The notes below the pieces were generated by a model. The model was not told the DNA's origin. It ran no database searches and saw only the letters and a program-made list of their open reading frames with translations. Source: Nocardia crassostreae (GTDB lineage Bacteria > Actinomycetota > Actinomycetes > Mycobacteriales > Mycobacteriaceae). Taken from it: DNA of 64,000 nucleotides. The position numbers were made by a program, and so were the translations under genes. Shown in pieces: positions 27,180 through 36,339 of the stretch (its first letter is position 1; each line of letters starts with the position of its first letter). The stretch is from the NCBI RefSeq assembly GCF_001613405.1, contig NZ_BDCH01000014.1, positions 186,001 to 250,000 on the forward strand, given 5' to 3'.

Positions 27180-28364
27180 TCAGAAGGCGGCGATGCCGGT
27201 GATGGCGCGCCCGAGGATGAGCGCGTGAATGTCGTGGGTGCCCTCGTAGGTATTGACCACCTCGAGATTCACCAGATGCCGGGCGATGGCGTACTCGTCG
27301 CTGATGCCATTGCCGCCGAGCATGTCTCGCGCGACGCGTGCGATATCGAGGGCCTTGCCGCAGGAATTGCGCTTCATGATGGAGGTGAGTTCGGTTGCGG
27401 CCTCGTGCTGTTCGCGCAGGCGGCCCAGGCGCAGGCAGCCCTGCAGGCCGAGCGTGATCTCGGTCAGCATATCGGCGAGCTTGCGCTGCACGAGCTGATT
27501 CGCCGCCAGCGGGCGGCCGAACTGGTTGCGCGTGAGCGCATAGCCGCGGGCCCGGTGGTAACAGTCCTCGGCCGCGCCCAGCGCGCCCCAGGCAATGCCG
27601 TAGCGGGCGCTGTCGAGACACGTGAACGGCCCACGCAGGCCCCGGATCTCGGGAAAGACATTGTCCTGCGGCACGAACACGCCGTCCATGACGATCTGCC
27701 CCGTCACCGAGGCGCGCAGGCCGACCTTGCCCTCGATCTCGGGTGTGCTCAGTCCCGGCATGCCCCGCTCCAGCAGGAATCCGCGGATATCCCCGGCATC
27801 GTCCTTGGCCCAGACCACGAACAAATCGGCCAGCGGCGCATTGGTGATCCAGGTCTTGGCGCCGGTCAGCGAGTAGCCGCCCGGCACCGAGCGCGCCCGC
27901 GACGCCATCGAACCCGGATCGCTGCCGTGATCGGGCTCGGTGAGCCCGAAGCAGCCGATGTCTTCCCCGGAAGCCATGCGCGGCAGATACTTTCGCTTCT
28001 GCTCGACGGTGCCGAACTCATTGATCGGCACCATGACCAGCGAGGACTGCACGCTCATCATCGACCGGTACCCGGAGTCGATCCGCTCCACCTCACGGGC
28101 GATGAGACCGTAGGCGACATAGCCGAGTCCCGCGCCGCCGTACTCCTCGGGAATCGTCGGCCCGAGCAATCCGACCGCACCCATCTCCCGGAAGATCTCC
28201 GGATCGGTGCGCCCGGTGCGGAAGCCCTCCAGCACGCGTGGCGCCATCCGCTTCTCACAGAAATCGCGTGCGGTCTCGCGCACCGCGCGCTCGTCGTCGG
28301 TCAGCTGGGCGTCGAGGGACAGCGGATCGTCCCACCGGAAACGGGATCGGGCGACGGCGGTCAT
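27180..28364 (-). CDS. Acyl-CoA dehydrogenase, glutaryl-CoA dehydrogenase-like
   Basis: The 394-residue flavoprotein has the acyl-CoA dehydrogenase layout: [17 protein letters not shown], the flavin-contact block [16 protein letters not shown] near residue 140, [17 protein letters not shown] near 168, and the C-terminal catalytic-base block [20 protein letters not shown]. The YEGTHDIH form and overall pattern match glutaryl-CoA dehydrogenases, which oxidise and decarboxylate glutaryl-CoA to crotonyl-CoA. It is the last gene of a seven-gene operon, and its start overlaps the RidA stop by four bases. In the proposed aromatic pathway it would finish conversion of the opened ring to central metabolites. 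Confidence 0.87.
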   Translation of the reverse strand: MTAVARSRFRWDDPLSLDAQLTDDERAVRETARDFCEKRMAPRVLEGFRTGRTDPEIFREMGAVGLLGPTIPEEYGGAGLGYVAYGLIAREVERIDSGYRSMMSVQSSLVMVPINEFGTVEQKRKYLPRMASGEDIGCFGLTEPDHGSDPGSMASRARSVPGGYSLTGAKTWITNAPLADLFVVWAKDDAGDIRGFLLERGMPGLSTPEIEGKVGLRASVTGQIVMDGVFVPQDNVFPEIRGLRGPFTCLDSARYGIAWGALGAAEDCYHRARGYALTRNQFGRPLAANQLVQRKLADMLTEITLGLQGCLRLGRLREQHEAATELTSIMKRNSCGKALDIARVARDMLGGNGISDEYAIARHLVNLEVVNTYEGTHDIHALILGRAITGIAAF

Positions 28365-28774
28365 GCGTGGCTCCTCGGTGCCCGGTCGGGCAGGACGGCG
28401 GTGACTTCGATCTCGACCCGGGCCTGCGGTTCGACGAGGCGGCGCACCTCGATGGCGGTCATGGCCACATCGAAGTCGCCGATGATCTCCCGGTAGGCCG
28501 CGCCGATCTCACGCTGTTCGCGGGCATAGTCGTCGAGATCGGTGAGATACCAGGTCATTCGGACGATATGCGCGGGCGTGGCCCCGGCTTCGGCGAGCAC
28601 GGCCACGATATTGCGCAGGGCCTGGCGCACCTGGCCGGTGAGGTCTTCGTGGCGGAACACCCCGTCGGCGTCCCAGCCGATCATGCCCGCCACGAACACC
28701 AGCTCGCCCCGGACCGCGACGCCATTGGCGTAGCCGCGCGGTCGCGGCCACGCGGGCGGCTGCAGCACCCTCAT
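28361..28774 (-). CDS. RidA family (YjgF/UK114) enamine/imine hydrolase-like protein
   Basis: The 137-residue protein has the RidA trimer fold pattern: [22 protein letters not shown] at residues 13-34, [19 protein letters not shown], then [16 protein letters not shown] and the C-terminal [18 protein letters not shown] with the conserved arginine region. Classical RidA hydrolyses reactive 2-aminoacrylate-type enamines and imines. It is overlapped on both sides (ATGA) by the CoA ligase and the dehydrogenase, so it is made with them. If the pathway passes through a 2-amino-5-oxocyclohexene-carboxyl-CoA, a cyclic enamine, this protein is a natural deamination candidate. Confidence 0.85.
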   Translation of the reverse strand: MRVLQPPAWPRPRGYANGVAVRGELVFVAGMIGWDADGVFRHEDLTGQVRQALRNIVAVLAEAGATPAHIVRMTWYLTDLDDYAREQREIGAAYREIIGDFDVAMTAIEVRRLVEPQARVEIEVTAVLPDRAPRSHA

Positions 28775-30399
28775 CGCGCCGCCGCCGAATTGTCACGCGC
28801 CGACCGCAAGTGGAAGCGTTGCAGTTTCCCCGTCGGCGTGCGGGGCAGGTCCTCGACGAACACGATCGACCTCGGATACTTGTAGGGAGCCACTGTCTGC
28901 TTCACGAAATCCTTGATCTCCTGGGCCAATTCGGAATCGGCCGGATACCCCGGCCGCAGCACCACATACGCCTGCACGATCTGGCCGCGCTCCTCGTCGG
29001 GCGCGCCGACGACCGCGCAGTCCGCGACCGCGGCGTGCGCCGCCACCGCGTCCTCAACCTCGGGTGCGGCAATGTTGTATCCGGCCGAGACGATCATGTC
29101 GTCGGCGCGGGCGTGGAAGTGGAAATAGCCGTCCTCGTCCACCGAGTAGGCGTCGCCGGTGTAGTTCCAGCCATCGCGCACATAGACGGTCTGCCGGTCG
29201 TCGGCGAGATAGCGGCAGCCGGTCGGGCCCTGCACCGCCAGGCGGCCCACCACGCCGGGCCCGACCTCCCGGCCGGACTCGTCGACCACGCGGGCCCGGT
29301 AGCCGGGCACGGGCTTACCGGTCGCACCCGGCCGGGCATGCTCCTCATCGGCGGAAATGAAGATGTGCAGCATCTCGGTGGCGCCGATGCCGTCGATGAG
29401 CTCGAGCCCGGTGTCCTCCCGCCACAGCGCGCGGGTGCTCGCCGAGAGCGCCTCACCCGCCGAGACGCATTTGCGCAAGGGCGTGGCGCGCAGCGCCGGG
29501 CCCGATCGGGCGAGCACCCGGTAGGCGGTCGGGGCGGTGAACAGCACGGTCGCGCCGTACTCGGTGATGGCGTCCAACAGTGTTGCGGGACCGGCCTTGT
29601 CGAGCAGCACGGTTGAGGCGCCGATGGCCATCGGGAACAACACCAGGCCGCCCAGCCCGAAGGTGAACGCCAGCGGGGGACTGCCGATGAACACGTCATC
29701 GGGTTCCGGGCGCACGATATGGCTCGGGAAGCACCGGCAGATCGCCAGGACATCGCGGTGAAAGTGCGCGGTGGCCTTGGGAATACCGGTGGTGCCGGAG
29801 GTGAAGGCGATGAGACAGACATCGGTGGCGGCGGTGTCCACCGCGTCGAATCGCCCGTCGTGGCGGGCCATATCCGCCTCGAGGCCCGCGCCCGCGCCGC
29901 CGAAATCACGCACCTGGGTCAGGGGTGATCCGTTGGCGCGCAACGGTTGGAGCTGCTCGGCGAGCCCGGCGTCGCACAGCGCGTGGGTGATCCGCGCCTT
30001 GTCGACCATGACGGCGAGTTCCTTGGTGCGCAGCAGCGGCATGGCCGTCACGGCAATGCCACCGGCCTTGATCACCGCCAGCCAGCAGGCCGCGAGCATG
30101 GGGCTGTTGGGCCCGTCGAGCAGTACGCGATTGCCCGGTACCAGGCCCATGTCCCGGACCAGCACCGCCGCAATGCGATCGACCCGGTCGCGGACGTCGG
30201 AGTAGGTCCAGTCCACCCCCAGGGCGCGCATACAGGGCCGGTCGCCGCGGCCTTCGGCGAGGTGGCGGTCGAGCAGGTCGGCGGCGCAATTGATTCGGTC
30301 CGGAAACCGCAGCTCGGACAGCTCCAGCAGAAAATCCGGCCATTGGTCGATGGGCGGCAGATGATCGGCGGCGAAGGTGTCGATATGGGCGGTGCTCAT
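28771..30399 (-). CDS. Aryl-CoA ligase, 2-aminobenzoate/benzoate-CoA ligase type
   Basis: The 542-residue protein belongs to the AMP-forming acyl-CoA synthetases. The phosphate loop IAFTSGTTGIPKATAHFHRD is near residues 185-205, the GWNYTGDAYSVDEDGYFHF hinge block near 415, and the catalytic lysine in PRTPTGKLQRF close to the C terminus. The N-terminal pattern (HIDTFAADHLPPIDQWPDFL) resembles 2-aminobenzoate-CoA ligases. It would activate the aromatic acid with ATP and CoA. ATG 30399 was chosen because the family begins here; the frame is open much further upstream without homology. The adjacent ACMR-like fusion supports anthranilate as substrate; benzoate or salicylate remain possible. Confidence 0.85.
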   Translation of the reverse strand: MSTAHIDTFAADHLPPIDQWPDFLLELSELRFPDRINCAADLLDRHLAEGRGDRPCMRALGVDWTYSDVRDRVDRIAAVLVRDMGLVPGNRVLLDGPNSPMLAACWLAVIKAGGIAVTAMPLLRTKELAVMVDKARITHALCDAGLAEQLQPLRANGSPLTQVRDFGGAGAGLEADMARHDGRFDAVDTAATDVCLIAFTSGTTGIPKATAHFHRDVLAICRCFPSHIVRPEPDDVFIGSPPLAFTFGLGGLVLFPMAIGASTVLLDKAGPATLLDAITEYGATVLFTAPTAYRVLARSGPALRATPLRKCVSAGEALSASTRALWREDTGLELIDGIGATEMLHIFISADEEHARPGATGKPVPGYRARVVDESGREVGPGVVGRLAVQGPTGCRYLADDRQTVYVRDGWNYTGDAYSVDEDGYFHFHARADDMIVSAGYNIAAPEVEDAVAAHAAVADCAVVGAPDEERGQIVQAYVVLRPGYPADSELAQEIKDFVKQTVAPYKYPRSIVFVEDLPRTPTGKLQRFHLRSARDNSAAAR

Positions 30400-30434
30400 G
30401 GTTTCGACCTTGGGGGAGAAGATGATTCGAGATA

Positions 30435-31604
30435 TCAGGAGACGCGGGCGGGTACGCGCAGCAGTTCGCGGGCGATGATCAGCTGCTGCACCTCGGTAGC
30501 GCCCTCGTAGATGCGCAAAGCGCGAATATCGCGGTAGAGCTGTTCGACCGGGTGGCCGTGCACGACACCGAGCCCGCCGTGCAACTGCACCGCGGCATCG
30601 ATGACCTGCTGTGCGCCCTCGGTGGCGGCCATTTTCGCCATGGCCGCCTCGCGCGTCACCGAGCGGCCCCGATCCCGTTGCCAGGCGGCGCGATAGGTGA
30701 GCAGCGCGGCCGCGTCGATGGTGGTGGCCATCTGCGCGAGTTTGGCCCGGCTGAGCTGGAAGTCGGACAGGACGCCGCCGAACATCCGCCGGGTGGTGGC
30801 GTGTTCGAGGGCCGCGGCCAGGGCGTGGCGCGCGAATCCCAGTGCGGCGGCCGCGACCGAGGTGCGGAAGACGTCCAGGGTGCGCATGGCAATGGCGAAT
30901 CCTTCGCCCGGGGTCCCGATGCGCTGTGTGTCCGGCACCCGGCAGCTCTCGAATCGCAGTCGCGCCATCGGGTGCGGGGAGATCGGCTCGATGCGTTCGG
31001 CGATGTGCAGGCCGGGAGTGTCGGCGTCCACGATGAACGCCGAAATCCCGCGTGCGCCTTCGGCTTCGCCGGTGCGCGCGAACACCACATAGAAGTCGGC
31101 GATCCCGCCGTTGGAGATCCAGGTCTTCTCGCCGTCGAGGACGTAGTGCCCGCCGTCGGCGCGCGCGGCGCAGGACAGGGCCGCCGCATCCGAGCCCGCG
31201 CCGGATTCCGAGAGCGCGAAGGCGGCCAGCGCCCGCCCGCTCGCCACCCGGGGCAGATAGCGGCGCTTCTGCTCGTCGCTGCCCGCGAGGCTGATGGCGC
31301 CGGAGCCGAGACCCTGCATGGCGAAGGCGAAGTCGGCCAGCGCGTCGTAGCGGGCGAGGGTCTCCCGGGCCAGGCAGAGCGCGCGGGTGTCGATGGCTGC
31401 GCCGTGCCCGCCGAAGTCGGCGCCCGCCACCGCGTAGCGCAGCCATCCGGCCGCGCCGAGGTCGCGCACGAGCGTGCGACAGCGGTCGTCGACGTCGAGG
31501 CCCGCGCCGTCGACGAGATGCGCGGCCGCCCAGGCGTCGAGCGAACTGCCCAGCGCCCGATGGTCATCGGTGAGAAACGGCCAGTCCCAATGATCGCCGG
31601 ACAT
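30435..31604 (-). CDS. Acyl-CoA dehydrogenase
   Basis: The 389-residue protein has ACAD signatures: the flavin block [18 protein letters not shown] near residue 135, [17 protein letters not shown] near 165, [20 protein letters not shown] and the catalytic glutamate in [17 protein letters not shown] near the end. It differs from the other dehydrogenase of the operon, so the two probably act on different intermediates. The stop lies 35 bases before the ligase start, and its own start is one base after the hydratase stop. A role in oxidising the reduced ring-CoA intermediate is inferred from context. Confidence 0.85.
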   Translation of the reverse strand: MSGDHWDWPFLTDDHRALGSSLDAWAAAHLVDGAGLDVDDRCRTLVRDLGAAGWLRYAVAGADFGGHGAAIDTRALCLARETLARYDALADFAFAMQGLGSGAISLAGSDEQKRRYLPRVASGRALAAFALSESGAGSDAAALSCAARADGGHYVLDGEKTWISNGGIADFYVVFARTGEAEGARGISAFIVDADTPGLHIAERIEPISPHPMARLRFESCRVPDTQRIGTPGEGFAIAMRTLDVFRTSVAAAALGFARHALAAALEHATTRRMFGGVLSDFQLSRAKLAQMATTIDAAALLTYRAAWQRDRGRSVTREAAMAKMAATEGAQQVIDAAVQLHGGLGVVHGHPVEQLYRDIRALRIYEGATEVQQLIIARELLRVPARVS

Positions 31605-31605
31605 A

Positions 31606-32457
31606 TCAGTTCCCTTCGAAGACCGGACGCCGTTTGCCCAGGAAAGCGTGGTAGGCGCGGCTGAAGTCCTCGGTCAGCATGCACAGCGCCTGGGCCTGCG
31701 GCTCGGACTCGATGGCCTGCTCGATGGTCATCGACCATTCCTGGTGCAGCATGGTTTTGGTCATGCCGTGAGCGAAGGTCGGTCCGTCCGCCAACCGGCG
31801 GGCCAGCGCGGCCGCCGCGTCCGACAGCAGTTCCGGTTCGGCGAGTTCATTGAAGAACCCCCACGCGTACCCTTCGTCGCCGCTCAGGACGCGGCCGGTG
31901 TAGAGCAGTTCGGCGGCGCGGCCCTGTCCGATGATGCGCGGCAGGATGGCGCACGCGCCCATATCGCATCCGGCCAGGCCGACGCGGGTGAACAGGAACG
32001 CGGTCGCACTGTGCGCGGTGCCGATCCGCAGATCGGCGGCCATGGCCAGAATGGCCCCCGCGCCCGCGCACACGCCGTCCACCGCGGCGATGACCGGCTG
32101 CGGGCAGGCGCGCATGGCCTTCACGAGATCGCCGGTCATGCGGGTGAACATGAGCAGATCGGGCGCGCGCAATCCGATGAGCGGGCCGATGATGTCGTGC
32201 ACATCGCCGCCGGAGCTGAAGTTCTCGGCCGCGCCGTGCACCACGACCACCGAGACATCGGTGGCGGTGGCCAGACTGCGGAACAGATCCCGCAATTCGG
32301 CATAGGAATCGAAGGTGAGCGGGTTCTTGCGCTGCGGACGGTCCAGGGTGATGGTGCCGACGCCGTCGTCCACCCGCCAGCGGAAGTGTTCGGCGACATA
32401 GCCGGTCAGCGCGGTGCGATTGCCCGCGAGCAACGCGGGATGCGGATCAGTGGTCAT
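31606..32457 (-). CDS. Enoyl-CoA hydratase/isomerase family protein
   Basis: The 283-residue crotonase-fold protein shows [15 protein letters not shown] near residue 35, the first oxyanion block [14 protein letters not shown] near 78, and the second [25 protein letters not shown] near residues 125-150, with a C-terminal trimerisation helix. The catalytic positions sit in the [14 protein letters not shown] region. Members hydrate enoyl-CoA or hydrolyse cyclic 3-oxoacyl-CoA rings. In this operon, ring hydration or hydrolytic ring opening is the likely job. The start overlaps the MarR gene by eleven bases. Confidence 0.85.
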   Translation of the reverse strand: MTTDPHPALLAGNRTALTGYVAEHFRWRVDDGVGTITLDRPQRKNPLTFDSYAELRDLFRSLATATDVSVVVVHGAAENFSSGGDVHDIIGPLIGLRAPDLLMFTRMTGDLVKAMRACPQPVIAAVDGVCAGAGAILAMAADLRIGTAHSATAFLFTRVGLAGCDMGACAILPRIIGQGRAAELLYTGRVLSGDEGYAWGFFNELAEPELLSDAAAALARRLADGPTFAHGMTKTMLHQEWSMTIEQAIESEPQAQALCMLTEDFSRAYHAFLGKRRPVFEGN

Positions 32458-33001
32458 GAGAGTCCTGGACGGTCGAGGGGGTGGCGTCGGGATCCGCGCC
32501 GGGGCTGCGAGCCAGATGGACGCGCAGTTTGCCCAGCAGTTCGAACAGCGTCTGCTCGTCGGCGGATCCGAATCCGGCGAACATCTCGGCCAGCCAGCGT
32601 TCGTGCTCGATGGCCATCTCGGTGAAACGGTTGCGGCCCAGCCGGGTCAGCCGCACCAGGGTGGCGCGCTTGTCGACGGGATCGGGGATGCGCTCGACCC
32701 ACCCCTCGGTGACCAGTTGATCGGTGAGGCCGGTGACATTGCCGCCGGTGACCATGAGATAGCGCGAGAGCGCGCTCATGCGCAGGCCGCCGCGGTGGCG
32801 TTCGAGCTGGGCCAGATAGTCGAAGCGGGGCAGGGTGGTGGCGAAGCGGGTGCGCAGCCGGGTGCGGATCTCCTGCTCGATCTCATTGGTGGTGGCCAGC
32901 AGGCGCAGCCACAGGCGCACGTCGAGGTGATCGCCGGATGCCGCGCGGGCCTCCACGCCGATGCACTCGTCGGCGACGGAATGCTCGTGAGGGTCCGTCA
33001 T
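32447..33001 (-). CDS. MarR family transcriptional regulator
   Basis: The 184-residue protein has the MarR winged helix. A helix with [18 protein letters not shown] precedes [63 protein letters not shown], where the wing carries the conserved DxR (DKR). Lying inside the catabolic operon it probably senses an aromatic acid or its CoA ester and controls the operon from the 33.8-34.0 kb promoter region, where a 12-of-16 palindrome is present. It starts one base after the SDR stop. Confidence 0.87.
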   Translation of the reverse strand: MTDPHEHSVADECIGVEARAASGDHLDVRLWLRLLATTNEIEQEIRTRLRTRFATTLPRFDYLAQLERHRGGLRMSALSRYLMVTGGNVTGLTDQLVTEGWVERIPDPVDKRATLVRLTRLGRNRFTEMAIEHERWLAEMFAGFGSADEQTLFELLGKLRVHLARSPGADPDATPSTVQDSHDH

Positions 33002-33002
33002 G

Positions 33003-33791
33003 TCACATCACCTCTCCGCCGCTGACCGAAATCGCTTGGCCTGTCACCGATCTCGCGGCGGGTGAGCACAGCCAGGCCGTGGCTTCGGCCACTTCGTCCG
33101 GCTGGATCAATCGGCCCTGCGGGGTGTGCCGGGTGAATTCCGCGCGCGCCTGCTCGGCATCACGACCGGTGGCGGCCACGACATTCGCGACGCTGGCATC
33201 CAGGAGGTCGGTATCGGTGAATCCGGGGCAGATCGCATTGACGGTGATCGGCGTGCCCGCGAATTCGTGCGCCAGCGCCCGGGTCAGCCCGATGACGCCG
33301 TGTTTGGCCGCGGTGTAGGCGCAGACGTAGGAGTAGCCGTGCAGTCCGGCCGTGCTGGCAATGGTGACGACGCGGCCGTGGTCGGCGGCGAGCAGATCGG
33401 CCGCGGCGGCCCGGGCGCACAGGAAGGGCCCGGTGAGATTGACCGCCAGCATGCGCTGCCACAGCTCGTCGCTGGTGCGCCGTAGCGGCGCGCTGCCCGC
33501 CTGGCCCGCATTGTTGATCAGAATCTCAATGGGGCCGTGCGCTTCCCGGGCGGCGGCGAAGGCGGCGCGCACCGAGTCCGGATCGGTGACATCGCCCGCC
33601 ACCGCCCGCGCCCGAGCCGAATCCGGCAGTAGCGCAGCGGTTTTCGTGGACGCCTCAAGATCGCGGGCCAGAATCGTGAGCCGCGCTCCGGCCTGTGCCA
33701 GCCGCTGTGCGATGGCCGCGCCGATGCCGCGGGAGCCGCCGGTGATGAGTGCGTGCCGCCCGGCCAGATCGCCGGTGCGCAGTGTCGTCAT
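33003..33791 (-). CDS. Short-chain dehydrogenase/reductase
   Basis: The 262-residue classical SDR has the NAD(P) motif ALITGGSRGIGAAIA at residues 14-28, ILINNAGQAG near 92, the catalytic serine in TIASTAGLHG and the YxxxK pair in CAYTAAKHG near 160, and a C-terminal ISVSGGEVM. It is the first gene of the minus-strand operon, with GGAGGG upstream of ATG 33791. In the proposed pathway it would act as the 3-hydroxyacyl-CoA (ring alcohol) dehydrogenase of the beta-oxidation-like steps; the substrate is inferred from context. Confidence 0.87.
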   Translation of the reverse strand: MTTLRTGDLAGRHALITGGSRGIGAAIAQRLAQAGARLTILARDLEASTKTAALLPDSARARAVAGDVTDPDSVRAAFAAAREAHGPIEILINNAGQAGSAPLRRTSDELWQRMLAVNLTGPFLCARAAAADLLAADHGRVVTIASTAGLHGYSYVCAYTAAKHGVIGLTRALAHEFAGTPITVNAICPGFTDTDLLDASVANVVAATGRDAEQARAEFTRHTPQGRLIQPDEVAEATAWLCSPAARSVTGQAISVSGGEVM

Positions 33792-33829
33792 GCGCCCTCC
33801 TGAAGTGTGCGGCCCACGGTACGCCAAAA

Positions 33830-33845
33830 ACTTCAGATGTAAAGT
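33830..33845. promoter_or_regulatory. Candidate operator (imperfect palindrome) upstream of the catabolic operon
   Basis: ACTTCAGATGTAAAGT matches its own reverse complement at 12 of 16 positions, in an AT-rich stretch 39 bases upstream of the SDR start. Size and position suit a MarR-type site for the regulator encoded in the operon. There is no second copy to confirm it. Confidence 0.35.
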
Positions 33846-33916
33846 AAATTCGCCATTACCGCAGGGCTACAGGGGTTTTCATCTATCTCTCGAGCATCCG
33901 CGAAGGGTTGCACGAC

Positions 33917-33961
33917 GGAAATATGTTGTTTTTGTGACGACAGCGACGAACAGGGCATACT
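33917..33961 (+). promoter_or_regulatory. MFS gene promoter with motif A (shared with the paaX promoter)
   Basis: Bases 33917-33947 match the reverse complement of 36217-36247 at 21 of 31 positions, including AAATAT, a nine-base spacer and GTGACG. Within it TTGTGA (33932-33937) and CATACT (33956-33961) are spaced 18 bases, as a -35/-10 pair would be; the GTG start at 34000 lies downstream. The motif overlaps the -35 box, as a repressor site would. Confidence 0.5.
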
Positions 33962-33999
33962 CTGACCCGGCATCACCTCTCTGTTCTAGGGACTTCACC

Positions 34000-35454
34000 G
34001 TGGTTTCACCCCGTTCCGCCCAGTCGGCCATGACCGCTCCCGCGGCCTGGAATGGCCGCATCGTTCTCGCAATCTGCTTCACCGCCATTGTTTTCGACGG
34101 CTACGACCTGGTGGTCTTCGGATCCACCCTGCCGTCGATCCTCGCCTACGACCCGTGGGGTCTGACCAAATCCACCGCCGGGATGATCGGCTCGCTGGCC
34201 CTGGTCGGCATGCTGATCGGCACGCTGGCGGTGAGCGTGCTCACCGACCGGCTCGGCCGCCGCCGCATCATGCTGGCGAGCATCGGCTGGTTCTCGGTCC
34301 TCATGCTGCTCACCGCCGCCGCGCCCTCGCTGGAGATCTTCGCGCTGCTGCGCTTCCTCACCGGCATCGGGCTGGGCGGCGTCGTGCCCACCTGCGTCGC
34401 GCTGACGGTGGAGTTCGCACCCAAGAAGCACCGCCAGACCGCGAACGCGGTGATGTTCAGCGGCTACTCGGTCGGCGGCGTCGGCGCGGCCTCACTGGCG
34501 CTGCTCGTCCTGCCGCACTTCGACTTCCGCCTGATGTACGCGCTGGGCGGGCTCTCGCTCATCACGCTGCTGCCGATCGCCTGGAAGTACCTGCCCGAAT
34601 CGGTGGCCTATCTGGCCCGCACCGGTCGCGTGGACGAGGCGCGCGCGACGGCCACGCGCTACGGACTGGTCTACTCCGACATCGTCGCCGAGGAGGACGA
34701 GACGCAGGAGCGGCCGCGGTCGAGTCTGTCCGCGCTGTTCAGCCGTCGCTGGATCGTGTCGTCGATCCTGTTCGCGCTCATCAACTTCTGCGGCCTGCTG
34801 CTGGTGTACGGCCTCAATACCTGGCTGCCGCAGATCATGCGGGAGGCCGGATTCGCGCTCGGCGCGGCGCTGACCTTCCTGTTGGTGTTCAATGCCGGGG
34901 CGATCGTCGGCGCCATCAGCGCCTCCACCATCGCGGACCGGATCGGGGCCAAACGGGTGGTGGTCACCTGCTTCCTGCTGGCCGCGGCGACCGTGCTGCT
35001 CATGAGCCTGAAGCTGCCCTACGGTCCCATGCTGGGCCTGGTCGCGCTCGCGGGACTGGGCTCCATCGGCACCCAGATCCTGGTCGGCGGCTACTGCTCG
35101 ACGCACTACCCGCAGTCGCTGACCGCGACGGCGCTGAGCTTCTCGCTCGGCTTCGGCCGGATCGGGGCCATTACCGGACCGCTCATCGGCGGCTTCCTGA
35201 TCGGGCTCGGTATGGGCTGGCAGCTGAACTTCTACGCCTTCGCCGCCTTCGCGGTGACGGCCTTCGCGGTGACGGCCTTCGCGGTGCCGCGCGGGCCGCG
35301 CTGGCGCGGTCAGCCCGCTCCGGCGATCACCTCGGCGGCGAATTCGTGCGCCGGTTCGGCGAGCTCCCTACGGAGTTCGCCGAACAGCCGCGCGGCCTGT
35401 TCCCCGTGCCAGTCGTCGGGCAGCAGTTCGATGGGAAGACCGGGATCGAGATAG
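34000..35454 (+). CDS. MFS aromatic acid:H+ symporter (AAHS-like)
   Basis: TAGGGA at 33988-33993 precedes GTG 34000; an internal ATG at 34030 is possible. The 484-residue protein has the aromatic acid symporter pattern: FDGYDLVVFGSTLPSI in span 1 (the DGxD motif needed for transport), LTDRLGRRRIMLASIGW in loop 2-3, GGVVPTCVALTVEFAP and DRIGAKRVVV. It would import the aromatic acid degraded by the neighbouring operon. A 15-base tandem duplication (35251-35280) repeats AVTAF in the last span, and the frame runs about 48 residues into the antisense end of the paaX gene, so the C terminus is unusual. Confidence 0.87.
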   Translation: MVSPRSAQSAMTAPAAWNGRIVLAICFTAIVFDGYDLVVFGSTLPSILAYDPWGLTKSTAGMIGSLALVGMLIGTLAVSVLTDRLGRRRIMLASIGWFSVLMLLTAAAPSLEIFALLRFLTGIGLGGVVPTCVALTVEFAPKKHRQTANAVMFSGYSVGGVGAASLALLVLPHFDFRLMYALGGLSLITLLPIAWKYLPESVAYLARTGRVDEARATATRYGLVYSDIVAEEDETQERPRSSLSALFSRRWIVSSILFALINFCGLLLVYGLNTWLPQIMREAGFALGAALTFLLVFNAGAIVGAISASTIADRIGAKRVVVTCFLLAAATVLLMSLKLPYGPMLGLVALAGLGSIGTQILVGGYCSTHYPQSLTATALSFSLGFGRIGAITGPLIGGFLIGLGMGWQLNFYAFAAFAVTAFAVTAFAVPRGPRWRGQPAPAITSAANSCAGSASSLRSSPNSRAACSPCQSSGSSSMGRPGSR

Positions 35455-36161
35455 GGCAGTTTGCGCCATGCGGTGAGCGCGCCGACGTATCGCGCGAAGG
35501 CGTCGCGAGCCGACGGGTGCGCCGTGGCCCCGCGCGTCCGCACGGGTGTGAATCGTTCGATGAACGCGCCGTACAGACCTTCCAGCTCCTCGAGATCCCA
35601 CCAGTCGCGGACCTTGTCGCGCAGATTGCCGAATGCCAGATGGTCGCCCCGGAACAGTTCGACATAGCGATCCAGTTCCAGGCGTTCCAGCGTCCGGCGG
35701 GTCTCCTCGTGCAGATTCCCGGGCGCGACCCAGCATCCGGGCACCGCATTGCCGAAGCCCATGCGCGTCAACTGAGTTCGCAGCTTGTGGCGCTGATCGC
35801 GCTCGGCCTCGGGCACCGAGAACACCACCAGCAGCCAGCCGTCGGCCGCGGTGGCGCGCCGCCGCTCGAAGATCCGCACATCGCCCTCGCGCAGGATCTC
35901 CAGGGCGGCGGGGGAGAGCTCGTAGCCGACACCGTGAACGGTCTTCTTGCTCAGCAGGATTCCCCGGCGTTTGAGCCTGCTCACCGCGGCCCGGACGGCG
36001 GGCTCATCCACCTCGAGCTGCGCCATCAACCGGACCAGCGCCGAGACCGACAGCCAGTTCCCGCTCTCGCGGGCGTAGAGGCCGAACAGGGTGACGATGA
36101 GCTGGCGCGGCTGCGGTGTCGCCGCGTACTGCTTGGCCGGATCGGCGAGCGTTCGACTCAT
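35310..36161 (-). CDS. PaaX family transcriptional repressor
   Basis: The 283-residue protein has the PaaX layout: an N-terminal winged helix (LIVTLFGLYARESGNWLSVSALVRLMAQLEVDEPAVRAAVSRLKRRG), the central Cas2-like domain beginning WLLVVFSVPEAERDQRHKLRTQL, and the PaaX C-terminal domain with WCxxx-type YLDPGLPIELLPDDWHGEQA. PaaX represses phenylacetate genes and is released by an aryl-CoA ester. Here it sits divergent to an aryl-CoA hydroxylase and convergent to the importer, so an aryl-CoA (for example 2-aminobenzoyl-CoA) inducer is plausible. No clear ribosome site precedes ATG 36161. Confidence 0.85.
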   Translation of the reverse strand: MSRTLADPAKQYAATPQPRQLIVTLFGLYARESGNWLSVSALVRLMAQLEVDEPAVRAAVSRLKRRGILLSKKTVHGVGYELSPAALEILREGDVRIFERRRATAADGWLLVVFSVPEAERDQRHKLRTQLTRMGFGNAVPGCWVAPGNLHEETRRTLERLELDRYVELFRGDHLAFGNLRDKVRDWWDLEELEGLYGAFIERFTPVRTRGATAHPSARDAFARYVGALTAWRKLPYLDPGLPIELLPDDWHGEQAARLFGELRRELAEPAHEFAAEVIAGAG

Positions 36162-36202
36162 ACGAGCACGATAACGGCGGTCGCCGAGCCGCCCCGCACC
36201 GG

Positions 36203-36247
36203 GATATTCCGAATCTGTTGCGACCGTCACGCAGACGAGATATTTTC
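36203..36247 (-). promoter_or_regulatory. paaX promoter with motif B (shared with the MFS promoter)
   Basis: Reverse complement of 36217-36247 carries GAAAATAT, nine bases, GTGACG and GC-AAC, matching motif A at 21 of 31 positions with identical spacing. Read on the minus strand, GCGTGA is followed 18 bases later by AATATC (36208-36203), the same geometry as the MFS promoter. The site lies in the gap between paaX and the divergent oxygenase gene, fitting PaaX autoregulation. Confidence 0.5.
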
Positions 36248-36339
36248 GGAAGTACGTGCCGATCCGATCCGGATGCGGCGGCACCGGTGGGATATTCACC
36301 GGCTCCTCACATTTCGCTGACCACACCGTGGAGTAGCTC

